From positions 42,426,742-42,490,741 of the forward strand of contig NC_135014.1 of NCBI RefSeq assembly GCF_051020955.1: a stretch of 64,000 nt of DNA. Reading direction: 5' to 3'. Positions within the stretch are counted from its first letter, which is position 1. Every line of letters starts with the position of its first letter. The stretch comes from Megalopta genalis. Lineage: Eukaryota; Arthropoda; Insecta; Hymenoptera; Halictidae. Position numbers and translations under genes: made by a program. Below, one piece after another: positions 46,156 through 56,388 of this stretch. The notes beneath the pieces were generated by a model, which had not been told where the DNA came from, did no database searches, and worked only from the letters and a program-made list of their open reading frames with translations.

Positions 46156-46339
46156 GTATAAGGAAATATGTCGCAAGAATGGAAGATTCCTGTTATTGTT
46201 AAGTTATCGAAATTTCGGTAAACGGGTACAAAAATTTGAAGTCTGGTTATGATTTTATAGCGATTTAGACAAAATAGCATTTTATTAGCACAAATTTATA
46301 GCATAGGGAACAATTGGCCAGAACAAGCAATTGATGATA

Positions 46340-46896
46340 GTAACCCTTTGCACTCCGATGTCGACGATACTAAATTATTATATTTTATATAATAGAAGAA
46401 ATTTGAAATGTAATTTCAAGCAGCGTAATCATTTTGGTTAAACTTTTCTTTGAGGGTTTCTATTTTTTGACTTTCCAGTGTACATTCTAATGGATATTGT
46501 CAAAAAAGTCTGAAAATCAAAAAAATAAGTCCTGAATTTATTTGTTAAAAAGTTATGCGCGTGCAAAGTTGACAGCTTAGGTCAGCGTTAGGTCAGCGTC
46601 TTTGACAGGTTAGTTTAGCTTAATGAGCGACGCCTCTAACCTTGACATAATCTCGACAAAATTCATTAAAATGTACCTTAGAAAGTAAAAAAAATAGAAA
46701 TTCCAAGAAAAAGTTTAACCCTTTTCTCGATAAAATCAATTGGAAAGTGAAAAAAATAGAAACTCCCGAGGAAAAGTTTAGCCATCATTTTTATTTCAAT
46801 TCAATTTTGCATAGCAGAATCACAATTTTGGCAAAATTTGCTCCAAGTCGCTGGTAGGTACGTCATCAGAAAAATCTTCAGAGTATTAAGGGTTAA
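46340..46896. mobile_element. piggyBac-type non-autonomous element (TTAA-flanked)
   Basis: The left TAACCCTTTGCACTCCGATG is mirrored by GAGTATTAAGGGTTAA at the right, giving a CCCTT tip next to TTAA (right 46893-46896; left TTAA mutated to GTAA). Internal inverted copies of GGAAAGTNAAAAAATAGAAA occur near 46460-46485, 46680-46705 and 46742-46770. No transposase frame. TTAACCCTTTGCACTCG-like tips are known from insect piggyBac MITEs. Confidence 0.6.
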
Positions 46897-46944
46897 TTAA
46901 CGCACGTTAGGGAGTATTTGATAAATTGCAGAATTATAGAAAGT

Positions 46945-47186
46945 TGTTGAAGCAAGAAGGAATTTCTTGGGTCTTGGAAAGCCTCCACATCCTGAAATGC
47001 AGGGTTTCCATATACCTGAGAGTACCCAGGTATAGAAACATGCATTTTCGCCCAGGCCTCTCAGGTTCTTCCGTACTCTCATACTGTGCGCTTGTTCGCC
47101 CGTGTCTCCTTCACTTCTTTCTTAAATATAGTTATTTACGTGTGTCTCATTCTACACCCTTTTTATTTCAAATAACCCCCTCAACA
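46945..47186 (+). repeat. 5' LTR of copia element
   Basis: Starts TGTTGAAGCAAGAAGG and ends CCCCTCAACA, giving the TG...CA termini of LTRs with an inverted TGTTG/CAACA tip. It should carry the element's promoter and start site; TTCTTAAATATAG near 47120 is the nearest TATA-like sequence. Confidence 0.95.
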
Positions 47187-47200
47187 GGTCATGGGCCCAG
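47187..47200 (+). other. Primer binding site, internal initiator tRNA-Met type
   Basis: GGTCATGGGCCCAG abuts the LTR. It is complementary, with one mismatch, to the anticodon-arm region (CTGGGCCCATAACC) of eukaryotic initiator tRNA-Met rather than to a tRNA 3' end. Drosophila copia is known to prime from a cleaved half of initiator tRNA-Met in this way, so the same mechanism is inferred. Confidence 0.85.
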
Positions 47201-47268
47201 GTTATTACAAAGTATCAGTGTAAATAACTCGATTAAAAGGAAGCGAATTGTGCATAATTTAAAAAAAA

Positions 47269-48146
47269 ATGGAGTCAATGAGCTTAAAAATAGAAAAGCT
47301 TCGTGACAATGAGATAATTGGTTGCAATAGCGCTTCGTTATCCGTACATTGCTCGAGGATGACGATGATACACTTGATGTGTGCGAAGGAAGGCTACAGC
47401 GTCCGTTTGAGAATTCGCCGGATTATGAAGCAAAATTACAAAGGTTTTTAAAGGCTGATAGAGTAGCTCGTAGGTTGATAGTTACTTCAGTAGAGAAGAA
47501 ACCTCTTAATTTACTCCTGAGTTGTACAACTGCTCAAGAAATGTGGAGGAAACTCAATATAGTTTATGACGAAAATCTTTCTATACTGCAAAAACAATTT
47601 TTCTATTTGAAATGGGACTTGCGTGAAAATGTAAATCACAATTTAGCTAAAATTGAACAGCTAACGACGAAGATGAAGAGCCTCGGGGGTGCAGTTCCTG
47701 ATTCCATGGTATTGACACGAATATTGTCAATATTACCTATGAGATTTAATCACTTTCATAATGCGTGGGACTTAGTGGAAGATAAAAAGAAAACCGTTGA
47801 AAACTTGACGGCGCGATTGATGACTGAGGAAGTCAGAATTCAAGAACAGGATAACGACGAGAATGTGGCTGTGGCATTAGTAACGAAACGAAAGTCGACA
47901 AATATATCAAATCAGAAAAATCGTTATCAACACAAATCGAATTATGACGAGCCTCAAAAGAATGATTTTTCTGGTTGCTATACGTGTGGTAGAATGGACC
48001 ACATACGGAAAAATTGTGTTGGTTGCCACGTGTGTGGCTCTAAAGGACATTTAAGCAGAAATTGTTTCAAGAGGAAGGGACATTTCCGGCCACGCAACAA
48101 CGGTGGCGTGCAGCAATCCTCAACTTCGACTTCGACTTCGGGCTAG
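47269..48146 (+). pseudogene. copia Gag (broken) with two zinc knuckles
   Basis: A start MESMSLKIEKL at 47269 is in a different phase from the body, so a frameshift lies near 47310-47318. The body phase also has a TAG at 47328-47330 within a typical tryptophan-rich Gag start. From 47349 the body is open for 265 codons. It contains the copia-type Gag domain (residues about 20-170 of that frame, with LLLSCTTAQEMWRKL) and two CCHC knuckles: C210-C213-H218-C223 and C226-C229-H234-C239. It ends at TAG 48144-48146. Gag packages the RNA into particles; this copy probably makes no intact N-terminus. Confidence 0.85.
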
Positions 48147-48336
48147 AAGCAGGCTTTTGTAAGAAGCAGCAGTGACTTCAGAGGTGACGGAATCTGGGTG
48201 GTTGATTCGGGTGCAACCGATCATATGACGCACCGACGAGACTTTTTCCACGACTTTGAAGAGTTTGAAGAACCGACGATCGTTCAACTGGGTAATGGAG
48301 ATCCTACTCCAGCATACGGAAGGGGTAATATAGAAA
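48147..48336 (+). pseudogene. copia protease N-terminal fragment
   Basis: Same phase as the Gag body, separated only by the TAG at 48144-48146. WVVDSGATDHMT carries the aspartic-protease D-S-G active site (Asp codon 48204-48206). After about 60 codons the reading passes the deletion junction and ends at 48392 in RNase H sequence read out of phase. Confidence 0.85.
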
Positions 48337-48885
48337 TTGAAACGTATAATAAGGTTTTTAAAAGGTACAGCAGACACAGGCTTATTTTATAATAAGAATG
48401 GGAATTTCGAAGCGTATGGTGATGCTGATTTTGAAGAAGATAAGGAGACTCGAAAATCAACATCTGGTCTAGTTCTTAAATTTGCGAATGCATCAATTGT
48501 GTGGCAAAGTAAGCGACAGCAATGCATATCTCTATCGACGACTGAAGCCGAATATGTAAGCGCAGCGTCAGCGGCAAAAGAAATCGTATGGTTTAAAAAA
48601 TTGTTTCACGACTGTAAAATAGATACTGTTAACTATAAGCTGTATGTAGATAATATGAGTGCTTTAAAATTGATTAAAAATCCCGAATTCCACCAAAGGA
48701 GAGAACACATAGATATTAAGTACCACTTTGTGCGTGATTTGTATAAAAAAGGTGAAATTGATTTGATGTATATCACGAGTGAAGAACAAATAGCCGATAT
48801 ATTCACGAAAGCACTAGCGAAACCGAGATATATTAACTTAAGTAGGAAATTAGGCCTTATAAGTATGAGAGAGACTGCAGAATGA
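48337..48885 (+). pseudogene. copia RNase H domain remnant
   Basis: The frame resumes in another phase with RFLKGTADTGLFY, the linker normally at the end of copia reverse transcriptase. RNase H follows with its acidic residues: GDADF, TTEAEY and YVDNMSA. The characteristic HIDIKYHFVRD and EEQIADIFTKAL motifs close the domain, and the stop is at 48883-48885. RNase H removes RNA from the RNA-DNA hybrid. No in-frame ATG precedes it, so it is not expected to be translated alone. The reverse transcriptase catalytic part and integrase are absent. Confidence 0.92.
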
Positions 48886-48919
48886 ATTCTTTCATTGTAA
48901 TATAAGGATGTAGAGCTTT

Positions 48920-48927
48920 AAGGGGAG
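48920..48927 (+). other. Polypurine tract
   Basis: AAGGGGAG lies immediately before the 3' LTR, the usual primer site for plus-strand DNA synthesis. Confidence 0.8.
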
Positions 48928-49169
48928 TGTTGAAGCAAGAAGTAATTTCTTGAGTCTTGGAAAGCCTCCACATCCTGAAATGCAGGGTTTCCATATTCCT
49001 GAGAGTACACAGGTATAAAAACATGCATTGTCGCCCAGACCTCTCAGGTTCTTCCGTACGTCTCATACTATGCGCTTGTTCACCGTGTCTCCTCCATTTC
49101 TTTCTTAAATATAGTTATTTACGTGTGTCTCATTCTACACCCTTTTTATTTCAAATAACCCCCTCAACA
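48928..49169 (+). repeat. 3' LTR of copia element
   Basis: 242 bp, same termini as the 5' LTR, followed by the AAAGT target duplication. Differences from the 5' LTR are scattered and include G inserted in GTACGTCTC and a base lost in TTCACCGTG. Confidence 0.95.
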
Positions 49170-49405
49170 AAAGTGAACACCATTGATTTTTTGTAATCTG
49201 TAAGTAGTCGGTGGTCCGAAAGCATCAGACTATCCAATTGTAGAATTACAATGATGTCTCAGAATCCCTAAAGATTGAGAAATTAGTTGTGTTTATCGTA
49301 AGTCATTTCCTAGGGGCTACCTTGAAATTACCTGCACTTATTTCATCGGTAATGTTTTCATTGACATGATTTCAGCGACGTCGCATTTCACATATATTGT
49401 TTATA
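49170..49405. other. Intergenic DNA
   Basis: Nothing was recognised. Confidence 0.4.
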
Positions 49406-49760
49406 TAGGGTGTCCCAAAATTGTGGTACTTCCGGGAAATGAGGGATTTCTGAGGTTATTTGAAGTAACTTTTTCCTTAGCGAAAGTGCAATCCGCGGCT
49501 TCGTTCACGAGTTATTAACGAAAAGCACTGACCAATGAGAGGCAAGATCGAGTAGGCGCTAAGCGGCCAAGCCAATCGGCGGAACTGAGCTTCGACCGCT
49601 AGTTGGCTCGGCCACTTCTCGCCAGCCACGAGCTCACCTCTTATTGGTCAGTATTTCTCGTTAATAACTCGTAAACAAAGCCGCGGATCGCATTTTCGCT
49701 AAGGAAAAAATTACTTCAAATGACCACAGGAATCACCCCTTTCCGGGTGTTAATATAATT
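49406..49760. mobile_element. Family A foldback MITE, copy 5
   Basis: The left tip TAGGGTGTCCCAAAATTGTG, CTTCCGGGAAATGAGGGATT and GTGCAATCCGCGGCTTCG are mirrored by AGCCGCGGATCGCATTTTCG and CCCCTTTCCGGGTGTTAATA. The right tip is missing, as the sequence turns into AATATAAATAAAAATT after about 49757. Confidence 0.85.
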
Positions 49761-49930
49761 AATATAAATAAAAATTAATAAAATAATAATCGTTTCGATG
49801 AAAGCATTGTCGGTGAAATACTTGTTGGCGATTTCAAGGTAACTCAATTCCCAGGCATCCGGGGTTACCCATGGTCCACGTAAACGTGCATCATGGTCGG
49901 CTGTCATTGACCGACAGTCTTTCCAGTGGT
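49761..49930 (-). other. Unassigned short minus-strand open frame
   Basis: A minus frame starting at ATG 49905-49907 gives MTADHDARLRGPWVTPDAWE then LSYLEIANKYFTDNAF, with balanced, protein-like composition for about 40 residues, then turns to isoleucine-rich AT sequence beside the MITE. No family was recognised. It could be an exon piece truncated by the MITE. Confidence 0.2.
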
Positions 49931-50420
49931 CTCGAAGTCGCTAATCCTTGCGATTTTGTAAGCCGTAACCCCCGCAACCAATTCTAAACAAACCGAGGAA
50001 CCAGGAATATAGAGTCTTGCGGAAGGCCTTCCAGAATGAAAACACCAGAATGGGGGCAGCAGGTGTTTCTGGAGAACAAGACGAGCACGAGGATTGGGGA
50101 GAGCTAGGTCCAAGCAGAAGGAGCTGCATCGAGAGGTGGAGAAAGAAGAAATACCGTGGAGTCCTCGCGATCTGATCCTGTTTAAAGATAATGACTGCGA
50201 GGTAGACGCGTGCCAGCTGGATAATGCTTTCGGGCCTGATTTTTATTCGTCTCTCTCTCCTGAACACGCAATCCGAGGGCAGATGGCTCGCCACATTACC
50301 TCGCCTCTTAAGGCCGATTCACGTGACCAAAGAAGAAAAAGGAGGTGAACGACACCCCCTACCACTGTGTCGCGTGTGCCTCTGTATTTACCTGGCGGTT
50401 CCATTCTAAGAAACTTTGAC
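49931..50420. other. GC-rich island
   Basis: Stop-poor frames on both strands (60-117 residues) overlap. No domain was recognised. It may be a promoter or first exon. Confidence 0.3.
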
Positions 50421-50699
50421 GTTCTTCTGAATATTGTTCCAAACGATCGCATTATCCTGTTACCTTATGAATTTTGAAGTAGCGCTGCTCCTTTAGAAAT
50501 TGGTCCTTCGGAACGCCGGGCCATAGTTTGAACGCTTTCAAGAAGTATTTTAATTGGGACTACTGCGCGTGCAAATTAATTTGTAAACATTTCTTCGTAG
50601 ATTCGTTTGATGTTTATAACCTGTACCAGGTTTCCAGGATTTGCTCCATCTTACAGTTAGTGGATCGCAAATAAGTTTTGCAATTCGAACGATTTGAAT

Positions 50700-50912
50700 T
50701 TAACCAGTTAGCTGTTGCAATCTCTTTGAAAAATATGAAAGTTACTGTAATTTTATCGTATATGTTACGAATAATTTAATAAAGTATATCAAAGTATGTA
50801 TTCTTCTTAATCAGAGTTAAATGATTTTAACGAATATACTCGTCACGAAGAAATTTTGTGCAACATTTTCAGTTATGACGACTGTACTCGTCGAAAACGA
50901 CTAACTGGTTAA
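50700..50912. mobile_element. piggyBac-type MITE (TTAA-flanked), copy 2
   Basis: TTAACCAGTTAGCTGTTGCA then ATCTCTTTGAAA at the left is identical to the copy at 7702 over more than 30 bases. The right end CGACTAACTGGTTAA mirrors it. TTAA at 50700-50703 and 50909-50912. Confidence 0.85.
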
Positions 50913-50969
50913 GGGAATATTGCAATTGATTATTATTTGTGAGGGCCACGAATTAATTTATACACGTAA

Positions 50970-51250
50970 TACACGATGCCTTCAAATTTCGTGAACTTAA
51001 AAAATATCTTCAATTTTAGTAAATTTAATGCATGTCCTCAGTTCTTGTAAACTTGATACATGACATCTTGAATTTTTGATGACCTAACGATACCATCAAT
51101 TATTGCAAACTTACTACATGATATCTTCAATTTATGTAAACTTAATACATGGTATCCAAAATTTTTGTAAACTTAATAAACGATATCTTTAATTTCCGTA
51201 TACATAACGTATGGTATCTTCAATTTTTATAACTTTAATACATGACGTCT
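50970..51250 (+). repeat. Degenerate 34-35 bp tandem array (about 8 units)
   Basis: The unit is roughly ATGRTATCTTCAATTTTTGT followed by AAACTTAATAC. Variants start near 50975, 51005, 51040, 51070, 51118, 51150, 51182 and 51215. Identity between units is about 70-80% by eye. It ends near the ATG at 51241. Confidence 0.7.
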
Positions 51251-52479
51251 TTCATTGTTGTTCACTTCGACGGCGTCGTTCTCTTATAAATCAAGCATTG
51301 ATCTGCAAAAGAAGAATGTTCGACGAAGTATTTGTATCCGAATTCTTTCAACACCTCGTTTCGTATTACGAAGTCAAGACGTCGAAATTTGCATAAAATA
51401 CTTCAACAGATGAAACTGTGAAATCGATTTCAACAGGATATTGTAAATATAGTAGAATTTTATTTTTTTAATATCCTGATATACCAAAAAACATTCTATT
51501 TCTGCTAGGCGATAATGTATCTAAATAATACAATGATTAAATAATGGAACATTTGGATACCAGAACATTGTAAAAACAAATGTTCGGCTATGGGAGTCTC
51601 TATTGTAATTTATTTCCCGATAATCTTTTGAATTTATACAAAACGCGGATTTCTTCAATGTATATTGTATCACATAATGACATTACAGAATATGCACTTG
51701 AAACACGATATTATTACCTATCACGATTCTTTCGCGAAAAATGACTCGTTTTCTATGGAGTCGATTGTACTTGATTTCCATGCTCAAGTTTCAATGGGTT
51801 GATGAATTTAAATATACATAGATGGTAATCGATTCAGTGCCGCCCACAAAGGCAAACGACAATTGTGAAGTCAAGAGGATCGTGCAAATGACATTTGAAG
51901 AACCGCTAACAAGCACACAACGGGAGAATATATTGAGTATAATAACTTGAAATTGCAGTAGCTGCATATATTTGCGTGCTATAATTCTCTGAAGAAGGGA
52001 ATGAATAAAAAGTAGCTGCGTATATAACATATTTATTTTTATTACTGAAGGATGTGTGTGCACGCAGATATAAATATAATAATTTACAAAGTTCCATCAT
52101 CGAAACGTCTGATAGCTCGAATAATATGAACTTGTAAATATAAAACGAAAACCGTGCAAGTATGCAATTAAAAAAGTTTGAGGAAGTTTTCTCCTGAAAT
52201 ATTCGGGACCGAATTTCACGCGGACTCGTAAATTCCGGCCAATTTTGTTAACCGCCTTTTAAAAATACATGGAATTTTTTAGCAATTACTTTCGAAGTTC
52301 TGCCATCACGTAGTCGTATTTCACGGATAATAATCAAGGGATTTTCGGTTGTTGCAGCGCGTAAAATGCTCCCGTTACGATTCCTTGCAATAACGGCGGA
52401 ATATTGAACAACTCGAAACGAATCAAGTTAGATGACTTAATCCGTGGCAGTAATATGAGACAACGCAATGCCCATGAAC
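51251..52479. other. AT-rich intergenic DNA
   Basis: Nothing was recognised. The 90-residue minus frame at 51791-52063 is unsupported. Confidence 0.45.
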
Positions 52480-52910
52480 TTCGCTGGCACCTAAACCGTC
52501 AGCACTGCGTATCAAGAACAGATTATAGGACCGAGTAACGAAACATGGCGAAAAAAGAAGCGGCCTACCAGACTCGTAGATCGGATACATGTATCCTCTC
52601 CCTCTTAACCTCTGCCATATGTACCCAGCTTCATTCTCCTTTCTTGCCCCGGTATGATGCGCCGGTAAATCGTACTTGTACGCGTGTAGCCGGCCAGCCT
52701 GCAGGTAAACAGGTAAAATCTTATACGCGCAGGCCACGCACGCACACTACCGGCCAGCCGAAACCTGCACGCACACGCACGTGAAAGGATTGATTGTAGG
52801 AGAGGCAGGTGCTGTGAGAGCGACAGCTGCAAATTCGCGATCTTCTTTTACCGAAGGAACCAAGGCCTTAACCCGTTCCTTTTCATCTTAATGGGCCACG
52901 GTTTATGGAG
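52480..52910. other. GC-rich island
   Basis: Contains CGCACACT/ACGCACACGCACG runs near 52738-52780. The frames of 75-104 residues overlap on both strands with no domain. Confidence 0.3.
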
Positions 52911-53173
52911 GCTCCACCGCGTAGTGGAAGAGCCCAATGAATATCGAAGGTAAAAAAGAGGGAGCGTGTCTGTCGCTACCACGCGACCGATAAATAATCG
53001 TCAATCCGCCGAAAAACGAAGATCGACAAGATCTCCTATTTTACTTTCGCAATTCGATCGTCTTTAGTTTTGTTTTGCTTCGTTCCGTTCTTCGTTCTAT
53101 GTCGCCGGTAGTTTCATAGTTATTTATGTTCTTCTTCGGGGACTTCGCCGCGAACCGTTGCGAATCGTTATTA

Positions 53174-53370
53174 GACCGCGGATTTTATGCATTTATGCTA
53201 AAAGTGAATAAGTGAAATGTCAAGCAACGAAGATATTGGAAGAAACTGAGAATGTTCATACGTTATCCTTTGTTTATTGAAAGTGTTCAAAAACGTACGT
53301 GTTTAATTAATTTCTGTTTACTATGATCGAGTAAGACAGTTGTTATCTTACAAAATGAGATCCGCGGTTT
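53174..53370 (-). mobile_element. Family T element (both ends)
   Basis: The short end GACCGCGGATTTTATGCATT then TATGCTAAAAGTG is at the left. The long end ACAGTTGTTATCTTACAAAA then ATCCGCGGTT is at the right. 197 bp. Confidence 0.7.
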
Positions 53371-53397
53371 AAATATTACACTTGAGCGTTGTTACTA

Positions 53398-53540
53398 GAC
53401 TGCAGATTTTATTACAAACATGAATAGATCACGTGCAGAACGATAAAAATATGCACTACTTTCAACTCTTTAAAATTGTTACAGAAAAAAGTTTTGCGAC
53501 TTATGCAGACTATTTTTATTTTGCGGAAATATCTGCATTC
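53398..53540 (-). mobile_element. Family T element, short copy
   Basis: GACTGCAGATTTTATTACAA at the left and CTATTTTTATTTTGCGGAAA then ATCTGCATTC at the right. 143 bp. It follows the previous copy after only 27 bp. Confidence 0.65.
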
Positions 53541-53701
53541 TAATTATTATATATATGTGTATGTTATTATAATTTTCTTAAGTAAAAATTGGATTTTCAT
53601 ATTTTATGAAATGTTATCGAATGAACACCATTGATGCATATCGTAGCATAATTTTGTTTGATACTATTTGTTTGATAAATTTTGCAATTCATGACTGTAT
53701 A

Positions 53702-54054
53702 CAGGATGTTCCATAATTATGTCAACACCCGGAAAGGGGTGATTTCTGAGATCATTTGATGTAACTTTTTTCTTAGCCAAAATGCAATCCGCGGCTTCGT
53801 TTACGAGTTATTAACAAAAAACACCAACCAATGAGAGGCAAACTAGGCTGCCGAGCCAATCAGCGGAACTGGGCTTCGAGCGCTCGTTGGCTCGGCCGCC
53901 TTACGCCAGCTAAGCTCGCCTCCCATTGGCCAGTGTTTTTCGCCTCTCATTGTAAACAAAGCCGCGGATTGCATTTTCGCTAAGGAAAAAGTTGCTTCAA
54001 ATTACTTCAGGAATCACCCCTTTTCGGGTGTTAACATAATTATGGAACTCTCTG
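53702..54054. mobile_element. Family A foldback MITE, copy 6
   Basis: CAGGATGTTCCATAATTATG at the left and ATAATTATGGAACTCTCTG at the right, flanked by TA on both sides. The arms CACCCGGAAAGGGGTGATTT and ATCACCCCTTTTCGGGTG are mirrored. The right-centre lacks the usual second TTAATAACTCG block, replaced by CCTCTCATTGTAAAC. Confidence 0.9.
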
Positions 54055-55289
54055 TAGATAGAGAAATACAGAATTATTCAATAACTTGATTTCTTTGGAT
54101 AAATATTATAATAATTGAATCGTTAAAAATCCGAATAGATGCATTCCCATTATTTTTAAAAAGTAATGTAAAATAATTACTAGTAGTGCTTCGTAGATCT
54201 ATATAATTATGATTAAATTAATATAAAGTTATATTAGTATAAATAAATAGATAAATATCCAATTATGTTTCAGGTGTTAGTATAGCAGGGAAGAAATAGC
54301 GTATTATTATTCGGACTAATGCAGGATCATTTCGTTAACATAATTTGATAGTTGTTCCACATCCGTTTGGGGAAGATTATAAATTGGAAAAAATGGGAAG
54401 ATTGCAGTTGTGGATATTTCTTTTTATGCAAATCACGTTGTAACACCCGGTTCTGGCTCACTTTTGAAGCGATTTTTATCTGCGCCACTTTCGCTGTCCA
54501 ATTTCTGTCAATCAGTTTAATGTATCCCATTTATCCCATACGACGCATCTTTTGTGTTTACTGGCACTATGTTGCTGTAGAAAATTTACAATACTTTTTT
54601 TTGTTTTACTTGTGAGACTATAGAGGCATCGAATATTTATAATTTAATCTTGATGTATACTTTTCATCTTTTTCCACTTATATAATGGTCAGATAATAAA
54701 AGAAGTGAAATTATCAATCGCAACTGACAGGTTTGAATATTTAGTTCTTATTTTATAACGTTTACTTTAACGGTCAGTAAAACTACGCACAAAAAGGATT
54801 ATTTTCGGTTGTGTTTTCAAAAAGATATCGTTAACGTGTCTGTCTTGTCAAGTTCTGTATACATGTTATATGATGTAATTTTAATAATATTATAATTTTT
54901 TATTAATACGATGTAAATAAAAATTTTTATCGATTACATGCAAGATTACATTTATCATTAATTTTCAGCTAAAAAATCATTACGTACACGTATACAAACA
55001 TTCATCTAGCAGCAATTTTCTATTCTTTTATCGATTTTAGAAATTCATTATTTAGGGTTGCCAACTTTCAGATGATATAAAGAAGCCCTTTAATAAACAT
55101 ACGATCTTTTTGAAAATTAAAAGAGTTAGTTAAAAGTTGAGAGAATTTATCAGACAATGTGTAGAAGTATCTTTGGAAATTAGAATTGCATCTTCTAACG
55201 CTGTAAACAAAATTTATCCGGTACAATGTCCTCCGTGTCACTGAAATAGCTACAATGGACCGAAAACAGATATTAAGTGCAAACACAAT
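54055..55289. other. AT-rich intergenic DNA
   Basis: Nothing was recognised. The 87-residue plus frame at 54352-54615 is hydrophobic and unsupported. Confidence 0.45.
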
Positions 55290-55620
55290 TCGGATCCATT
55301 ACGGTAGGAGGTTCACGTGCCACACACCTGGCACCGTCGCATCCTCCAGGCGTGTATTTTTTGTATTTTCGTTTTCACTCTGCACCGTCCGACTTCTATC
55401 GGCTAATTTGCAGAAATTAAATTCCGCTCGGTACGCTTTGTGGTCGCCTGTTTATGCGTTGAACACGTGTTGCGCTTCGTGCTTCTTCCCTGGCGCCTTT
55501 TTTTTCCCTCGCTTGACCTTTTCGTACGCATCGCGCTGCGTGTCGATAAATGCTCCACATGTGAAACCTCCCGATCGGTAACAGTTGGCGAACAAATGAA
55601 CATTGACTATTGTAAGGGAA
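55290..55620. other. Mixed GC-rich island
   Basis: Pyrimidine-rich on plus (GCGCCTTTTTTTTCCCTCGC). The frames of 65-108 residues overlap on both strands. No domain was recognised. Confidence 0.3.
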
Positions 55621-55990
55621 CTGTGGAGAGGTCTTAACCTCGGCTTTAATGCAATGCAAGAAGAAAAGTCGGAAGTACGGAATTAAGGGGATAACAGTTT
55701 CGAGCATGGCTTTCGGTGCGACCTAGAAAGCAGAACAATTCGAAGTCTCGAATTAGGGTTGATTTTGCATGTAGCTTTAATGCGCCGAAAATGGAAGGAA
55801 AAGCGATATTATCGAGGAGCTGTTGTACTCACGAAAATGTTACCGTATTACTGCTGCCGGCGAATGTTCGATCAAAGTCGTGTCGTGACTATGGCCGTTG
55901 AATGGAATTACTTCGTGGCATATTAATGGCTGCGGAAGTTTATGTAAATGCGTATTTTCGTGGGAAATATATTTCATGATATCAAATGTA

Positions 55991-56388
55991 CAGGTTGGAC
56001 CACGGAAGGTGATCAGCTTAATTTGTTTTGCTGCTAGTGATAGAAAAAAAGAAAATTTGTTGAGCTAAAATAACATGGCTTAAGGAGAGTTTGAAGACGA
56101 TTGTGCCAAATTTTTGGTCAATTTTTTCTCTCCCCGGAATTATCAAGGTCACCTTCAGTTTTTTATAGGTTAACCTACAATTTTTTTGTTCCCATCTTTT
56201 AGGGGACGAACTTAAAAAAGAGATTGTAGGTTTATCTATACAAAACCATGATAACTCCGGAGAAAAGAAGTTGACCAAAAATTAGGCACAATCATCTGAA
56301 AGCTCTCCTTAAACCATGTCATTTTAGCCCAAAATATTTGCAATAAAACAGAATAAATTAAGCTGATCACGTTCCGTGGTGCATCCTG
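55991..56388. mobile_element. TA-flanked MITE with long inverted arms
   Basis: CAGGTTGGACCACGGAAGGT then GATCAGCTTAATT at the left is mirrored by AATTAAGCTGATCACGTTCC then GTGGTGCATCCTG at the right. Internal blocks also mirror (ATTGTGCCAAATTTTTGGTC and GACCAAAAATTAGGCACAAT). TA at 55989-55990 and 56389-56390. 398 bp. Confidence 0.9.

Larger units (their letters stand above)
46945..49169 (+). mobile_element. Ty1/copia LTR retrotransposon, internally deleted
   Basis: Two 242-bp LTRs (46945-47186, 48928-49169) flank a 1741-bp interior. The element is bounded by the 5-bp target duplication AAAGT (46940-46944 and 49170-49174). The interior runs Gag, protease start, then directly RNase H; integrase and most of the reverse transcriptase are absent, so roughly 2.5-3 kb is missing relative to usual copia elements (inference). 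The LTRs differ at about a dozen sites, including two compensating 1-bp indels, so they are about 95% identical and the insertion is not recent. It is non-autonomous but retains LTRs, primer site and polypurine tract. Confidence 0.95.

Noticed and set aside
46945..47186. LTR pair as a simple dispersed duplication
   Set aside because: TG...CA ends, a primer site, a polypurine tract and a 5-bp target duplication make a retrotransposon certain.
50970..51250. CRISPR-like array
   Set aside because: Units are contiguous, degenerate and lack unique spacers; the genome is eukaryotic.
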